Shown piece by piece: positions 1-5,633 of a stretch of 10,567 nucleotides of DNA. Source of the DNA: Deltaproteobacteria bacterium (GTDB lineage Bacteria > Desulfobacterota > BSN033 > UBA1163); assembly GCA_016875155.1 (NCBI GenBank), contig VGSD01000061.1:1-10567 (forward strand). The letters are read 5' to 3'. Position 1 is the first letter of the stretch, and every line of letters starts with the position of its first letter. The position numbers and the translations under genes were made by a program. A model generated the notes under the pieces. The model had not been told where the DNA came from. It worked only from the letters and a program-made list of their open reading frames with translations, and did not search any database.

Positions 1-480
1 TATACACCCTGTGAGCCTGGAAAACTCTTCTTCTGTTGTTCCCTTCAGACTGACCCGGACATAGAGGTTTTTAAACCTGGACAGTTCCCGGGCATAAGAC
101 TGATCATGGCCGATGAGTATCCCATTCGTTTCAAGAATAAATAGGAAATTGGAAGGGATGAGATCGAGAACTTTGAGGAGATGGCCTCTTGCAAGAGTGG
201 GTTCGTTGCCACTGATCCTTATCTTTTCATACTTCTTCTTGCGAGTAATACTCAGAAGATTCTTCACCGCCTGTTCAGGTGAATAAAATTGCCCACAGGC
301 ATCGGGTCTGGTCACTTCATGCCATGACCAGCAGAAAAGGCAGCGAAGAAAGCATCCAACACAATCGGCCGTGGCAATTCCGCCATAGAACCGTGCAGGC
401 CGGAAACGATAGTATTTCCTGAGGTCGCCCCTTGAAACCACTCGGGCAAGTTCTTCGGATCTTTTAATCGGGTCATACAT
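1..480 (-). CDS. Radical SAM domain protein (C-terminus cut off by window edge)
   Basis: The first 160 residues of a radical SAM enzyme are visible, starting at ATG 480-478; an in-frame stop shortly upstream (505-507) and no other start codon between make this start firm. The cysteines of the [4Fe-4S] cluster form a CxxxCxxC motif at about C43, C47 and C50 (CFLRCLFCW). SGNEPTL at about 90-96 resembles the family's GGEP SAM-binding strand, and ETNG at 117-120 matches the usual next conserved strand. The N-terminal stretch RKYYRFRPARFYGGIATADC is unlike the well-known activases, so the substrate cannot be told. It is transcribed away from the abiE operon. A TATACT -10-like hexamer lies at 512-517 on the minus strand, about 30 bp before the ATG, with no good -35 and no obvious Shine-Dalgarno. 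The radical SAM assignment is strong; any specific function would be a guess. Confidence 0.85.
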   Translation of the reverse strand, partial: MYDPIKRSEELARVVSRGDLRKYYRFRPARFYGGIATADCVGCFLRCLFCWSWHEVTRPDACGQFYSPEQAVKNLLSITRKKKYEKIRISGNEPTLARGHLLKVLDLIPSNFLFILETNGILIGHDQSYARELSRFKNLYVRVSLKGTTEEEFSRLTGCI

Positions 481-784
481 GGTTGTCTTGGTAAAATTAA
501 TTATTCACAGAAGTATACATGAAATGTAACGAACTCGGTATGCTACAAGAAGAATGATAAATAGTTGTGAGAAAATCATCAAGTAGTATGAGTTTATCAT
601 ATAAAGTAGAGGATATTTATAGCCAAGAAAGGCTCTTCAACGTGACAATTTGGGGGCATTTAAAATTATTCATAAATAAAACAAATAGTTATCCAGGTAA
701 GACGCCAAGGCGATTTGTAAAAATTTGATGTTGCTTTTTCTTTATATTTGTTTATAATTGTAAAGGAAAGGAAACATAACCCTA
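481..784. other. AT-rich divergent intergenic region between radical SAM gene and abiE operon
   Basis: No convincing gene is present in this 304-bp gap; the only short ORFs have a few codons. It is clearly richer in A and T than the coding DNA around it. It should hold promoters for both flanking genes: a TATACT at 512-517 (minus) for the radical SAM gene and a TATAAT at 753-758 (plus) for abiEi. A small perfect hairpin CGCC-AA-GGCG lies at 703-712, and ACAAAT (681-686) is inverted as ATTTGT (713-718) around it. The role of these is unknown; they could be operator half-sites. Confidence 0.5.
731..772 (+). promoter_or_regulatory. Candidate promoter/operator and ribosome binding site of the abiE operon
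   Basis: TATAAT at 753-758 is a consensus -10 box. TTGCTT at 731-736 is a weak -35 with a 16-bp spacer. The inverted repeat TTATA-N6-TATAA (742-746 and 753-757) overlaps the -10 box, which is where an autorepressor would act; AbiEi-type antitoxins are known to repress their own promoters by binding inverted repeats. AAGGAAAGGA at 763-772 is the ribosome binding site, about 12 bp before the ATG. The transcription start predicted from this -10 would fall close to the ribosome site, which is a weak point of the call. Confidence 0.4.
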
Positions 785-1381
785 ATGGATCGGAAAAAGA
801 AGATTCTTGAACTAGCGAAACAGAGAGGTATTATTAGGCCCCGAGACGTTGAGGCAAGTGGGATACCCCGCGAGTATTTGCTCCGTCTATATAAGAAAGG
901 AGACATCACGCGTACTCGGCGTGGACTCTATGCACTGCCGGATTCACTCGGGAGTGAGTCTGTAACCTTGGCAGAGGTAGCCAAACTTGTCCCGAATGCG
1001 GTGATCTGCCTCCTCTCAGCACTCCAATTTCACAACCTGACAACTCAGATTCCCCACCAAGTCTGGATCGCTATTGAAAAAAGAAAATGGAAACCGGAAT
1101 ATGATTATCCTCCGTTGGAAGTAGTCCGTTTTTCCAATTACCCATTTAACTTCGGTATCGAAGAACATGAAGTAGACAACGTCCTGGTCAAGGTATACAG
1201 CCCGGCCAAGACCGTGGCTGACTGTTTCAAGTTCCGAAACAAGATCGGCCTGGATGTAGCCATGGAAGCGCTTCGCGACACATGGAGGAGCAAGAAAGCT
1301 ACTATGAATGAACTCTGGGAGGCAGCAAAGGTATGTCGCGTGGCGAATGTGATGCGTCCCTATCTGGAGGCAATCATATGA
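785..1381 (+). CDS. abiEi: AbiEi-family antitoxin / transcriptional autorepressor (type IV TA)
   Basis: This 198-residue protein has the layout of AbiEi antitoxins. An N-terminal winged helix-turn-helix (about 5-52; ILELAKQRGIIRPRDVEASG, ending RGLYAL) would bind operator DNA. A C-terminal antitoxin domain carries the family signature VKVYSPAKTVADCFKFRNKIG (about 135-155). In characterised AbiE systems the antitoxin represses the operon and counteracts the toxin without forming a stable complex with it, hence 'type IV'. The start at 785 follows an AAGGAAAGGA box. Its stop overlaps the toxin start as ATGA (1378-1381), so the two genes are translationally coupled, antitoxin first, as is usual. 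It has no relation to the biosynthetic genes on the right and fits accessory DNA near a tRNA gene. The family call is confident from sequence pattern; activity is untested. Confidence 0.88.
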   Translation: MDRKKKILELAKQRGIIRPRDVEASGIPREYLLRLYKKGDITRTRRGLYALPDSLGSESVTLAEVAKLVPNAVICLLSALQFHNLTTQIPHQVWIAIEKRKWKPEYDYPPLEVVRFSNYPFNFGIEEHEVDNVLVKVYSPAKTVADCFKFRNKIGLDVAMEALRDTWRSKKATMNELWEAAKVCRVANVMRPYLEAII

Positions 1382-2316
1382 GTCCAGGCAAAAGCCCAAA
1401 TGCCGGACATTCCATTTTTGAACGACTCTTGAACTACGCAAAGGAACACAGGGAAGACTTCAATCTTCTACTCTTCCGTTATGGCATTGAACGCCTTTTG
1501 TATCGTCTCAGTATATCTCCCTATGCTGACAAGTTCGTTCTGAAAAGCGCAAGCCTTTTTCTCGTGTGGTTTGGACAGAATTATCGGGTGACCAAGGACG
1601 CGGACCTGTTGTATTCCAGCCCAGCAGATGTTGAGCATATCACAGTAGTATTCAGGGAACTTTGTGAGATTGATATTGATGATGTAGATGGTATCGTTTT
1701 TATGGCTGATTCCGTTAGAGCTGTTCCGATCCGTGAGGAACAGGAGTATGGAGGTATTCGGGTGACATTGGTAGGTATGCTCCATAAAGCTCGCATCCCT
1801 TTGCAAATAGACGTCGGTTTTGGGGACACTATCACTCCGTCCCCAGAGAGGATAACCTTCCCGACACTTCTTAATACACCCGCTCCGAAGCTCCTGGCTT
1901 ATCCCCGGTATACAATGGTCGCTGAGAAACTGGAAGCGATGGTACGTCTGGATATTGCAAACAGTCGGATGAAAGATTTCTACGATGTTTGGCTTTTGAG
2001 CAAGTTGTTTACATTTGATGGAGGAACACTTTGCAGAGCCGTGAATAACACTTTTAAACACCGATCTACATCAATACCTCGTGGCCTGCCATTTGCGTTT
2101 ACTGATGATTTTCGGAAAGATGCACAAAAACAGGCTCAGTGGCGAGCCTTCGTTCGCAAGGCCAAGCCAGATACAGTGGCAAGTAAATTCGATGCTGTCA
2201 TCTATGATATAGAGACATTTATAATGCCAGTAGTAGAGGCTGTGCGGCAAGGCCAGTTACTGAAGCTAGTCTGGACGCAAGGTGGCGGTTGGAGCAAAGA
2301 ACCTGAAGATCGATGA
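1378..2316 (+). CDS. abiEii: AbiEii/AbiGii-family nucleotidyltransferase toxin
   Basis: The start is ATG 1378, overlapping the abiEi stop, because GGAGG at 1366-1370 sits 7 bp before it; an in-frame ATG at 1333 inside abiEi lacks such a site. The product has 312 residues, normal for the family. Visible motifs are the nucleotidyltransferase core LKSASLF (55-61) with DAD at 74-76, the strand LQIDVGFGD (142-150), and EKLEAMV then SRMKDFYDVWLL (183-207) with K199, D200 and D203. Family members transfer nucleotides to targets such as tRNA or block growth during phage infection; which applies here is unknown. The glycine of the usual LKG(G/A) signature is Ser57, while the acidic and Lys/Asp residues are kept. 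The tail after about residue 215 is less typical and ends in a polar stretch. The hairpin at 2338-2370 follows the stop closely. Confidence 0.88.
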   Translation: MSPGKSPNAGHSIFERLLNYAKEHREDFNLLLFRYGIERLLYRLSISPYADKFVLKSASLFLVWFGQNYRVTKDADLLYSSPADVEHITVVFRELCEIDIDDVDGIVFMADSVRAVPIREEQEYGGIRVTLVGMLHKARIPLQIDVGFGDTITPSPERITFPTLLNTPAPKLLAYPRYTMVAEKLEAMVRLDIANSRMKDFYDVWLLSKLFTFDGGTLCRAVNNTFKHRSTSIPRGLPFAFTDDFRKDAQKQAQWRAFVRKAKPDTVASKFDAVIYDIETFIMPVVEAVRQGQLLKLVWTQGGGWSKEPEDR

Positions 2317-2337
2317 AGTCTGAGATCGAAAAGCAAG

Positions 2338-2370
2338 AAGAGGGCATGTTCAATGAGAACGTGCTCTCTT
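2338..2370 (+). terminator. Hairpin after abiEii, candidate terminator
   Basis: A 14-bp stem with two G-U pairs and a 5-nt loop: AAGAGGGCATGTTC (2338-2351), loop AATGA, GAACGTGCTCTCTT (2357-2370). It begins 22 bp after the abiEii stop. On the plus strand the T-run is weak (CTCTCTT inside the stem); on the minus strand the stem is followed by a T-rich CTTGCTTTT, so it may also end transcripts from the GIY-YIG gene. It lies directly beside the duplicated tRNA 3' end in the same arrangement as the real tRNA terminator, and so may be a displaced old tRNA terminator. Confidence 0.6.
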
Positions 2371-2371
2371 A

Positions 2372-2400
2372 GCGTCGAAATGACTCCCCGAGGAGGACTC
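2372..2400 (-). repeat. Duplicated 3' end of tRNA-Asn (att-like direct repeat, distal copy)
   Basis: CTCCCCGAGGAGGACTC at 2384-2400 is identical, in the same orientation, to 2905-2921 in the tRNA-Asn gene: the last T-loop bases, T-stem 3' strand, acceptor 3' strand and discriminator G. Similarity continues past the tRNA end (GCGTCGAAATGA against GCATCGAATGG), giving about 25 matches over 28 aligned bases plus one gap. The CCA position reads TCA here. The rest of the tRNA is missing, so this is a fragment and not a second tRNA gene. Such a fragment is the classical trace of integration into a tRNA 3' end, or of a local duplication. Confidence 0.75.
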
Positions 2401-2416
2401 CTTCGGCAAGCTCAGG
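2400..2416. repeat. Dispersed repeat CCTTCGRCAAGCTCARG, copy 1
   Basis: CCTTCGGCAAGCTCAGG lies immediately next to the tRNA fragment. It matches copy 2 at 2793-2809 in 15 of 17 positions and in the same orientation. From memory, this motif (CTTCGACAAGCTCAGG) is widely dispersed in genomes of uncultured bacteria and gives 'LSLSKG' or 'ELVEG' peptides when translated by mistake. The two copies bracket the GIY-YIG gene. Confidence 0.65.
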
Positions 2417-2497
2417 ATAAATGGGTCACTACGGTCGAAACATACTGTTTCTCCCTGCCTAAGCTCCCCTTCAGATTCCTGACGCAGCACAACTGAA

Positions 2498-2776
2498 CTA
2501 TTTTGATTTGGATAGGTTTCGTAAAGAGGATAAGTCTCCTGAAACGAGAGCCTCTTTTTTAGCTCGCGACCAACGCTTCACCTGAGCCTCGCGTTTTCGT
2601 GCTTCAGTAAAGGAATCAAATGTTTCGGAATATACGAGGGCAAAGGGAGGATCCACCTTGGTGGTTTGGCATGCCTTCCCTGATTGATGATCCTGATAAC
2701 GTGCTGGAAGGTCAGTTGTTGCCCCAATGTAGAGCTTGCCGGATTTCAAACGAAGGATATAAAACCATGCTGACAT
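2498..2776 (-). CDS. Small GIY-YIG nuclease family protein
   Basis: A single-domain GIY-YIG protein of 92 residues starting at ATG 2776, MSAWFYILRLKSGKLYIGAT. The GIY-YIG strands appear as FYI (5-7) and LYIG (15-18), the catalytic Arg as R26 (DLPAR) and the metal-binding Glu as E63 in TEARKREAQVKRW. These are the residues needed for DNA cleavage, so it looks intact. A longer reading frame upstream runs into the dispersed repeat and terminator (ELVEG peptide) and is not believable as protein. No good Shine-Dalgarno is seen; a 12-bp palindrome AGAAAGCTTTCT (2778-2789) sits just before the ATG. The gene is bordered by direct copies of the CCTTCGRCAAGCTCARG repeat and lies between the two tRNA-Asn 3' ends. 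Such small proteins are often misnamed UvrC; there is no UvrC C-terminal region. Its role is unknown. Confidence 0.85.
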   Translation of the reverse strand: MSAWFYILRLKSGKLYIGATTDLPARYQDHQSGKACQTTKVDPPFALVYSETFDSFTEARKREAQVKRWSRAKKEALVSGDLSSLRNLSKSK

Positions 2777-2792
2777 AAGAAAGCTTTCTGGC

Positions 2793-2809
2793 CCTTCGAC
2801 AAGCTCAAG
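2793..2809. repeat. Dispersed repeat CCTTCGRCAAGCTCARG, copy 2
   Basis: CCTTCGACAAGCTCAAG, 16 bp upstream of the GIY-YIG start codon, is a direct copy of 2400-2416 with two differences. It is non-coding; it creates the false N-terminal extension of the GIY-YIG frame. Confidence 0.65.
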
Positions 2810-2858
2810 GCCATTCGATGCGTAATGGTTATTTTTTCTGGCCATCGGCCATGAGTAA

Positions 2859-2893
2859 GAAAAGGGTGCCATCGCAAGATGGGCACCCTTTTC
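2859..2893 (-). terminator. Strong rho-independent terminator of tRNA-Asn
   Basis: A perfect 12-bp stem GAAAAGGGTGCC (2859-2870) with GGCACCCTTTTC (2882-2893), and inside it ATC-GCAA-GAT forms a further 3-bp stem with a tetraloop and one bulged base. Read on the minus strand it begins 8 bp after the tRNA CCA end and closes in CCCTTTTC, so it terminates the tRNA transcript; the symmetry would let it work in both directions. Confidence 0.85.
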
Positions 2894-2901
2894 GCATCGA
2901 A

Positions 2902-2977
2902 TGGCTCCCCGAGGAGGACTCGAACCTCCAACCTAGTGGTTAACAGCCACCCGCTCTGCCGGTTGAGCTATCGGGGA
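2902..2977 (-). tRNA. tRNA-Asn (GUU), CCA encoded
   Basis: A complete 76-nt cloverleaf on the minus strand. The acceptor is TCCCCGA/TCGGGGA with discriminator G. The D arm is GCTC-AACCGGCA-GAGC. The anticodon stem is GGTGG/CCACT with loop CTGTTAA, so the anticodon is GTT (Asn). The variable loop is AGGTT and the T arm is GGAGG-TTCGAGT-CCTCC. The terminal CCA is in the DNA at 2902-2904. Discriminator G is normal for tRNA-Asn. The gene is followed by a strong terminator and preceded by an AT-rich repeat in which I cannot pick a clear promoter. Its 3' end is duplicated at 2372-2400. Confidence 0.97.
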
Positions 2978-2985
2978 ATTAGGAT

Positions 2986-3068
2986 GATTCAATCTCCAAT
3001 AACCAAATTCCAAATACCAAATAAATCCCAATGACCCAATATCCAATTAACCAAACTTCAATTACCTA
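2986..3068. repeat. AT-rich degenerate TTGG-type short-period repeat
   Basis: On the minus strand this stretch is a run of units such as TTGGATA, TTGGGTCA, TTTGGTAT, TTGGAAT, TTGGTTA, spaced by about 7-8 nt (plus strand CCAAATACCAAATAAATCCC). It lies between pssA and the tRNA and contains no ORF. It resembles simple repeats common in intergenic regions of uncultured Desulfobacterota-like genomes and is built in the same manner as the TGGAATNN elements in the ilv gaps. The tRNA promoter must lie in or next to it. Confidence 0.55.
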
Positions 3069-3148
3069 TTGAACAAATCATTAAGCCGCTTGCTCTGATC
3101 CGCTCATGATTTGCGTTAAGTTTAATAGAAAATTTCAGAGATGGCAAG

Positions 3149-3164
3149 GGGTAATTTATTACCC
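3149..3164 (-). other. Small perfect hairpin over the pssA stop codon
   Basis: GGGTAA-TTTA-TTACCC is a perfect 6-bp inverted repeat covering the pssA stop codon (3159-3161). No T-run follows on the minus strand, so it is not a typical terminator. Further downstream AAATCAT (3075-3081) and ATGATTT (3106-3112) could close a larger loop. How the operon transcript ends is therefore unclear. Confidence 0.35.
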
Positions 3165-3938
3165 TCGGACGGTGATATCGTCTTCAAGGGTTGGTTCCAG
3201 TTTCCTCACGGCCCGCTTCTTCTGCCAGACCCTGATCATGTTGATGGGACCTGAGAAGGTATAAGAGAGGATAAAGACAAAGAGGACGATCACTGGTTCC
3301 ATGATGATGACGACCATGGAAAGGACAATAAAGATGAAGAGGCTGAAGGGTTTTCTGCGGGCAAGATCGAATTCCTTAAAACTGAAGTACCGAATGCTAG
3401 AGACCATGAGAAAGGCGAGGACATAGATCATGAACAGGATGACGATGTCTTTAATCCACCCTGTCTCGATCAGACGGAGATAGAGAAGGATGGTCAAGGC
3501 GATCATGGTGGCAGCCGCGGGAATAGGAAGGCCTTTGAAGTATTTCGTATCGCCGGAAGCAGACATCACATTGAACCGGGCCAATCTTAAGGCTCCGCAG
3601 ACGACAAAGAGGAAGGCAGCGAGCCAGCCAAATCGGCCATAAGGCCTTAATGCCCAGCTAAAGGCTAGAACAGCCGGTGCCACTCCAAAGGAGATAAGGT
3701 CAGCAAGAGAATCATACTGAACGCCGAATTTGGAGGTGGCTCCGGAGAGCCGAGCCACTTTTCCGTCGAGGATATCGAAGACCGCAGCCAGAAGGATGGC
3801 GACAGCCGCAAAGAAGAATTTTTCCTGAAAGACAGAGATGATCGCCCAGAAGCCACAGAAGAGGTTTCCCGTGGTGAAGAGGTTGGGGAGGATATAGACC
3901 CCCTTTCGCATCTTAATTCGATTTCTTCTCTTCTTCAT
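3159..3938 (-). CDS. pssA: CDP-diacylglycerol-serine O-phosphatidyltransferase
   Basis: An integral membrane enzyme that makes phosphatidylserine from CDP-diacylglycerol and serine, the substrate of the Psd encoded just upstream. The CDP-alcohol phosphatidyltransferase signature DG-x2-AR-x8-G-x3-D-x3-D is complete: D58-G59, A62-R63, G72, D76 and D80 (LDGKVARLSGATSKFG then D and D). Several hydrophobic segments follow, and the N-terminal YILPNLFTTGNLFCGF is typical of the Bacillus/deltaproteobacterial-type enzyme. Length is 259 residues from ATG 3938, which overlaps psd by 26 bp; ATG 3911 (250 residues, MRKGVYILPNLFT), 1 bp after the psd stop, is an equally reasonable start, as neither has a strong Shine-Dalgarno. 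It is the last gene of the operon. In Geobacter relatives leuA often follows here; in this genome the tRNA/accessory region does. Confidence 0.93.
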   Translation of the reverse strand: MKKRRNRIKMRKGVYILPNLFTTGNLFCGFWAIISVFQEKFFFAAVAILLAAVFDILDGKVARLSGATSKFGVQYDSLADLISFGVAPAVLAFSWALRPYGRFGWLAAFLFVVCGALRLARFNVMSASGDTKYFKGLPIPAAATMIALTILLYLRLIETGWIKDIVILFMIYVLAFLMVSSIRYFSFKEFDLARRKPFSLFIFIVLSMVVIIMEPVIVLFVFILSYTFSGPINMIRVWQKKRAVRKLEPTLEDDITVRG

Positions 3939-4578
3939 GACAATACCCGATGATGGACTCCCCTCCCTTGATATGCTGTCCCACCCTCACAATGGGCCGG
4001 ATATTGAGGGGAAGGTAGAGGTCAACCCTTGACCCAAACCGAATCATACCAAATATTTCTCCCCGATTCAAGTGGTCGCCTGCTTTTGCATAACAGACGA
4101 TCCGCCTGGCTACAAAACCTGCTATCTGAACGAGCAGGATTTTGAAACGCTCCTCTGTCTCCATGACCAAGGCATTCTGTTCATTGAGAAGGGATGCCTT
4201 GTCACGACTTGCTACCAAAAACTTGCCCGGGTGGTAACTGGCCTGAAGGACCTTTCCAGAGGCTGGGGCTCGATTGATGTGGACATCAAAGGGAGACATG
4301 AAGATGGATACTTTTAACGACCTCTCTTTTAAAAAACGCTCCTCTTCGCATTCTCCAACAGATATAACCGTACCATCAGCAGGAGAGAGGATGATATTCT
4401 TAAGAGAGGGAATGATCCTCTTCGGATTTCTGAAGAAATATGCGATGAAGAGGGTGAGAAGGATTGCTGGAATCGTCAGTATTGTCCATCCGACCACCAC
4501 AAAAAGGAGGGTTAAAATCATTGAAGGGATGAGAAAAGGAAACCCTTCCTTGGCTATAGGCCACCGGTTCTGCGGCAT
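3913..4578 (-). CDS. psd: Phosphatidylserine decarboxylase proenzyme (short form)
   Basis: It decarboxylates phosphatidylserine to phosphatidylethanolamine, the step after PssA. The protein has 221 residues, the short type. A hydrophobic N-terminal region (about 13-48) anchors it in the membrane. SPADG (65-69) and MSPFDVHINRAP (94-105, H100) are the conserved catalytic regions. The self-cleavage site is G182-S183 in RFGSRVDLYLP, where Ser183 becomes the pyruvoyl group and yields a small alpha chain of about 39 residues. The start is ATG 4578, sharing a base with the ilvC stop (TGATG), with a weak purine-rich site (GAGAAG) inside the ilvC end, so it is probably coupled to ilvC translation. A longer frame to 4710 would overlap ilvC by over 130 bp and has no family similarity. 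Confidence 0.94.
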   Translation of the reverse strand: MPQNRWPIAKEGFPFLIPSMILTLLFVVVGWTILTIPAILLTLFIAYFFRNPKRIIPSLKNIILSPADGTVISVGECEEERFLKERSLKVSIFMSPFDVHINRAPASGKVLQASYHPGKFLVASRDKASLLNEQNALVMETEERFKILLVQIAGFVARRIVCYAKAGDHLNRGEIFGMIRFGSRVDLYLPLNIRPIVRVGQHIKGGESIIGYCHEEEKKSN

Positions 4579-5576
4579 CAGCGTTTCTTCTCTTTGAGCC
4601 AGCCCATCATGGAGCGCAGTTTCTTTCCCACAATTTCGATGGGATGTTCTGCCTCTTTTTTTCTCAGGGCGGTAAAGACCGGTCGACCGATCCGGTTCTC
4701 TATAATCCATTCCCTGGCAAAATTTCCATTCTGGACCTCTTGAAGGATACGTCTCATTTCCCGCCGCGTTTCCTGCGTGATGATCCGTTTGCCACGGGTT
4801 AAGTCTCCGTATTCAGCCGTGTCGGAGACCGAATAACGCATATAGGAGAGACCACCTTCATACATTAAGTCCACGATCAGTTTCAGTTCGTGAAGACATT
4901 CGAAATAGGCGATCTCAGGATGATAGCCTGCTTCCACCAGAGTATCGAATCCAGCCTTGATCAGTTCAGTCACTCCGCCACAGAGGACGCATTGTTCCCC
5001 AAAAAGGTCGGTCTCGGTCTCTTCTCTAAACGTGGTTTCAATGACACCGGCACGAGTGGCACCCAGACCTTTGGCATAGGCGAGGGCGGTCTTTCTTGCC
5101 TTTTTTGTGTAATCCTGATAGATGGCCAGAAGGGATGGAACTCCCGCTCCCTTCTCATATTCTCTCCGGACCAGATGACCCGGGCCTTTCGGAGCGATCA
5201 TCACCACATCAATCTCCTTCGGAGGGACGATCTGGCCATAATGGATGTTGAACCCGTGAGAGAATAAGAGAGTTTTTCCCTTTCGGAGATTTGGCTTCAC
5301 ATCCTCTTCATAGAGTTTTGCCTGGATGTGATCCTGAGTGAGGATCTGAATGAGATCGGCCTCTTTGGCAGCTTCACTCGCAGACACTGGTTTAAAGCCA
5401 TGCTGGAGGGCGAGTTCATAATTTTCGCCTCCCTTTCGCTGGGAGACGATCACATCCAAGCCACTGCCGCGCAGGTTCTGTGCCTGGGCATGCCCCTGGC
5501 TCCCATAGCCGATAATGGCGATCTTCTTTCCCTTCAGATCTTTAAGATCTGCGTCCTTGTCATAATAGATTTTCAT
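4578..5576 (-). CDS. ilvC: Ketol-acid reductoisomerase, class I
   Basis: The second common step of valine and isoleucine synthesis: isomerises and reduces acetolactate or acetohydroxybutyrate. Length is 332 residues, typical of class I. The Rossmann motif is [13 protein letters not shown] (23-35); H107 lies in FSHGFN; the Mg-binding and catalytic residues are at the canonical class I positions D190, E194 (TDLFGEQ), E226, E230 and S251. The cofactor loop reads VSQRKGGEN (44-52): Arg47 and Lys48 are present, but the usual phosphate-binding serine near position 50 is Gly and an acidic Glu51 follows, so coenzyme preference is uncertain. AAGGAG lies 7 bp before the ATG. It is the third ilv gene, followed without gap by psd. 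Confidence 0.97.
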   Translation of the reverse strand: MKIYYDKDADLKDLKGKKIAIIGYGSQGHAQAQNLRGSGLDVIVSQRKGGENYELALQHGFKPVSASEAAKEADLIQILTQDHIQAKLYEEDVKPNLRKGKTLLFSHGFNIHYGQIVPPKEIDVVMIAPKGPGHLVRREYEKGAGVPSLLAIYQDYTKKARKTALAYAKGLGATRAGVIETTFREETETDLFGEQCVLCGGVTELIKAGFDTLVEAGYHPEIAYFECLHELKLIVDLMYEGGLSYMRYSVSDTAEYGDLTRGKRIITQETRREMRRILQEVQNGNFAREWIIENRIGRPVFTALRKKEAEHPIEIVGKKLRSMMGWLKEKKR

Positions 5577-5633
5577 TTAGACGCTCCTTTTTAACTCACC
5601 CATTTGTGGCTTGCTTAGATAGAAAATAATTTT

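Noticed and set aside
1333..1377. Upstream ATG for AbiEii
   Set aside because: It lies inside abiEi without a ribosome site, whereas ATG 1378 has GGAGG at 7 bp and the typical ATGA overlap.
1468..2061. Long minus-strand ORF antisense to abiEii
   Set aside because: A shadow of a clearly recognised toxin gene; no motifs and no ribosome site.
2372..2400. A second, truncated tRNA gene as a working tRNA
   Set aside because: Only the 3' acceptor and T-stem strand is present; anticodon and D arms are missing.
2746..2931. Minus-strand ORF of 61 codons reaching into the tRNA-Asn gene
   Set aside because: It covers the tRNA 3' part, the terminator and the dispersed repeat (LSLSKG peptide), all non-coding; there is no family similarity.
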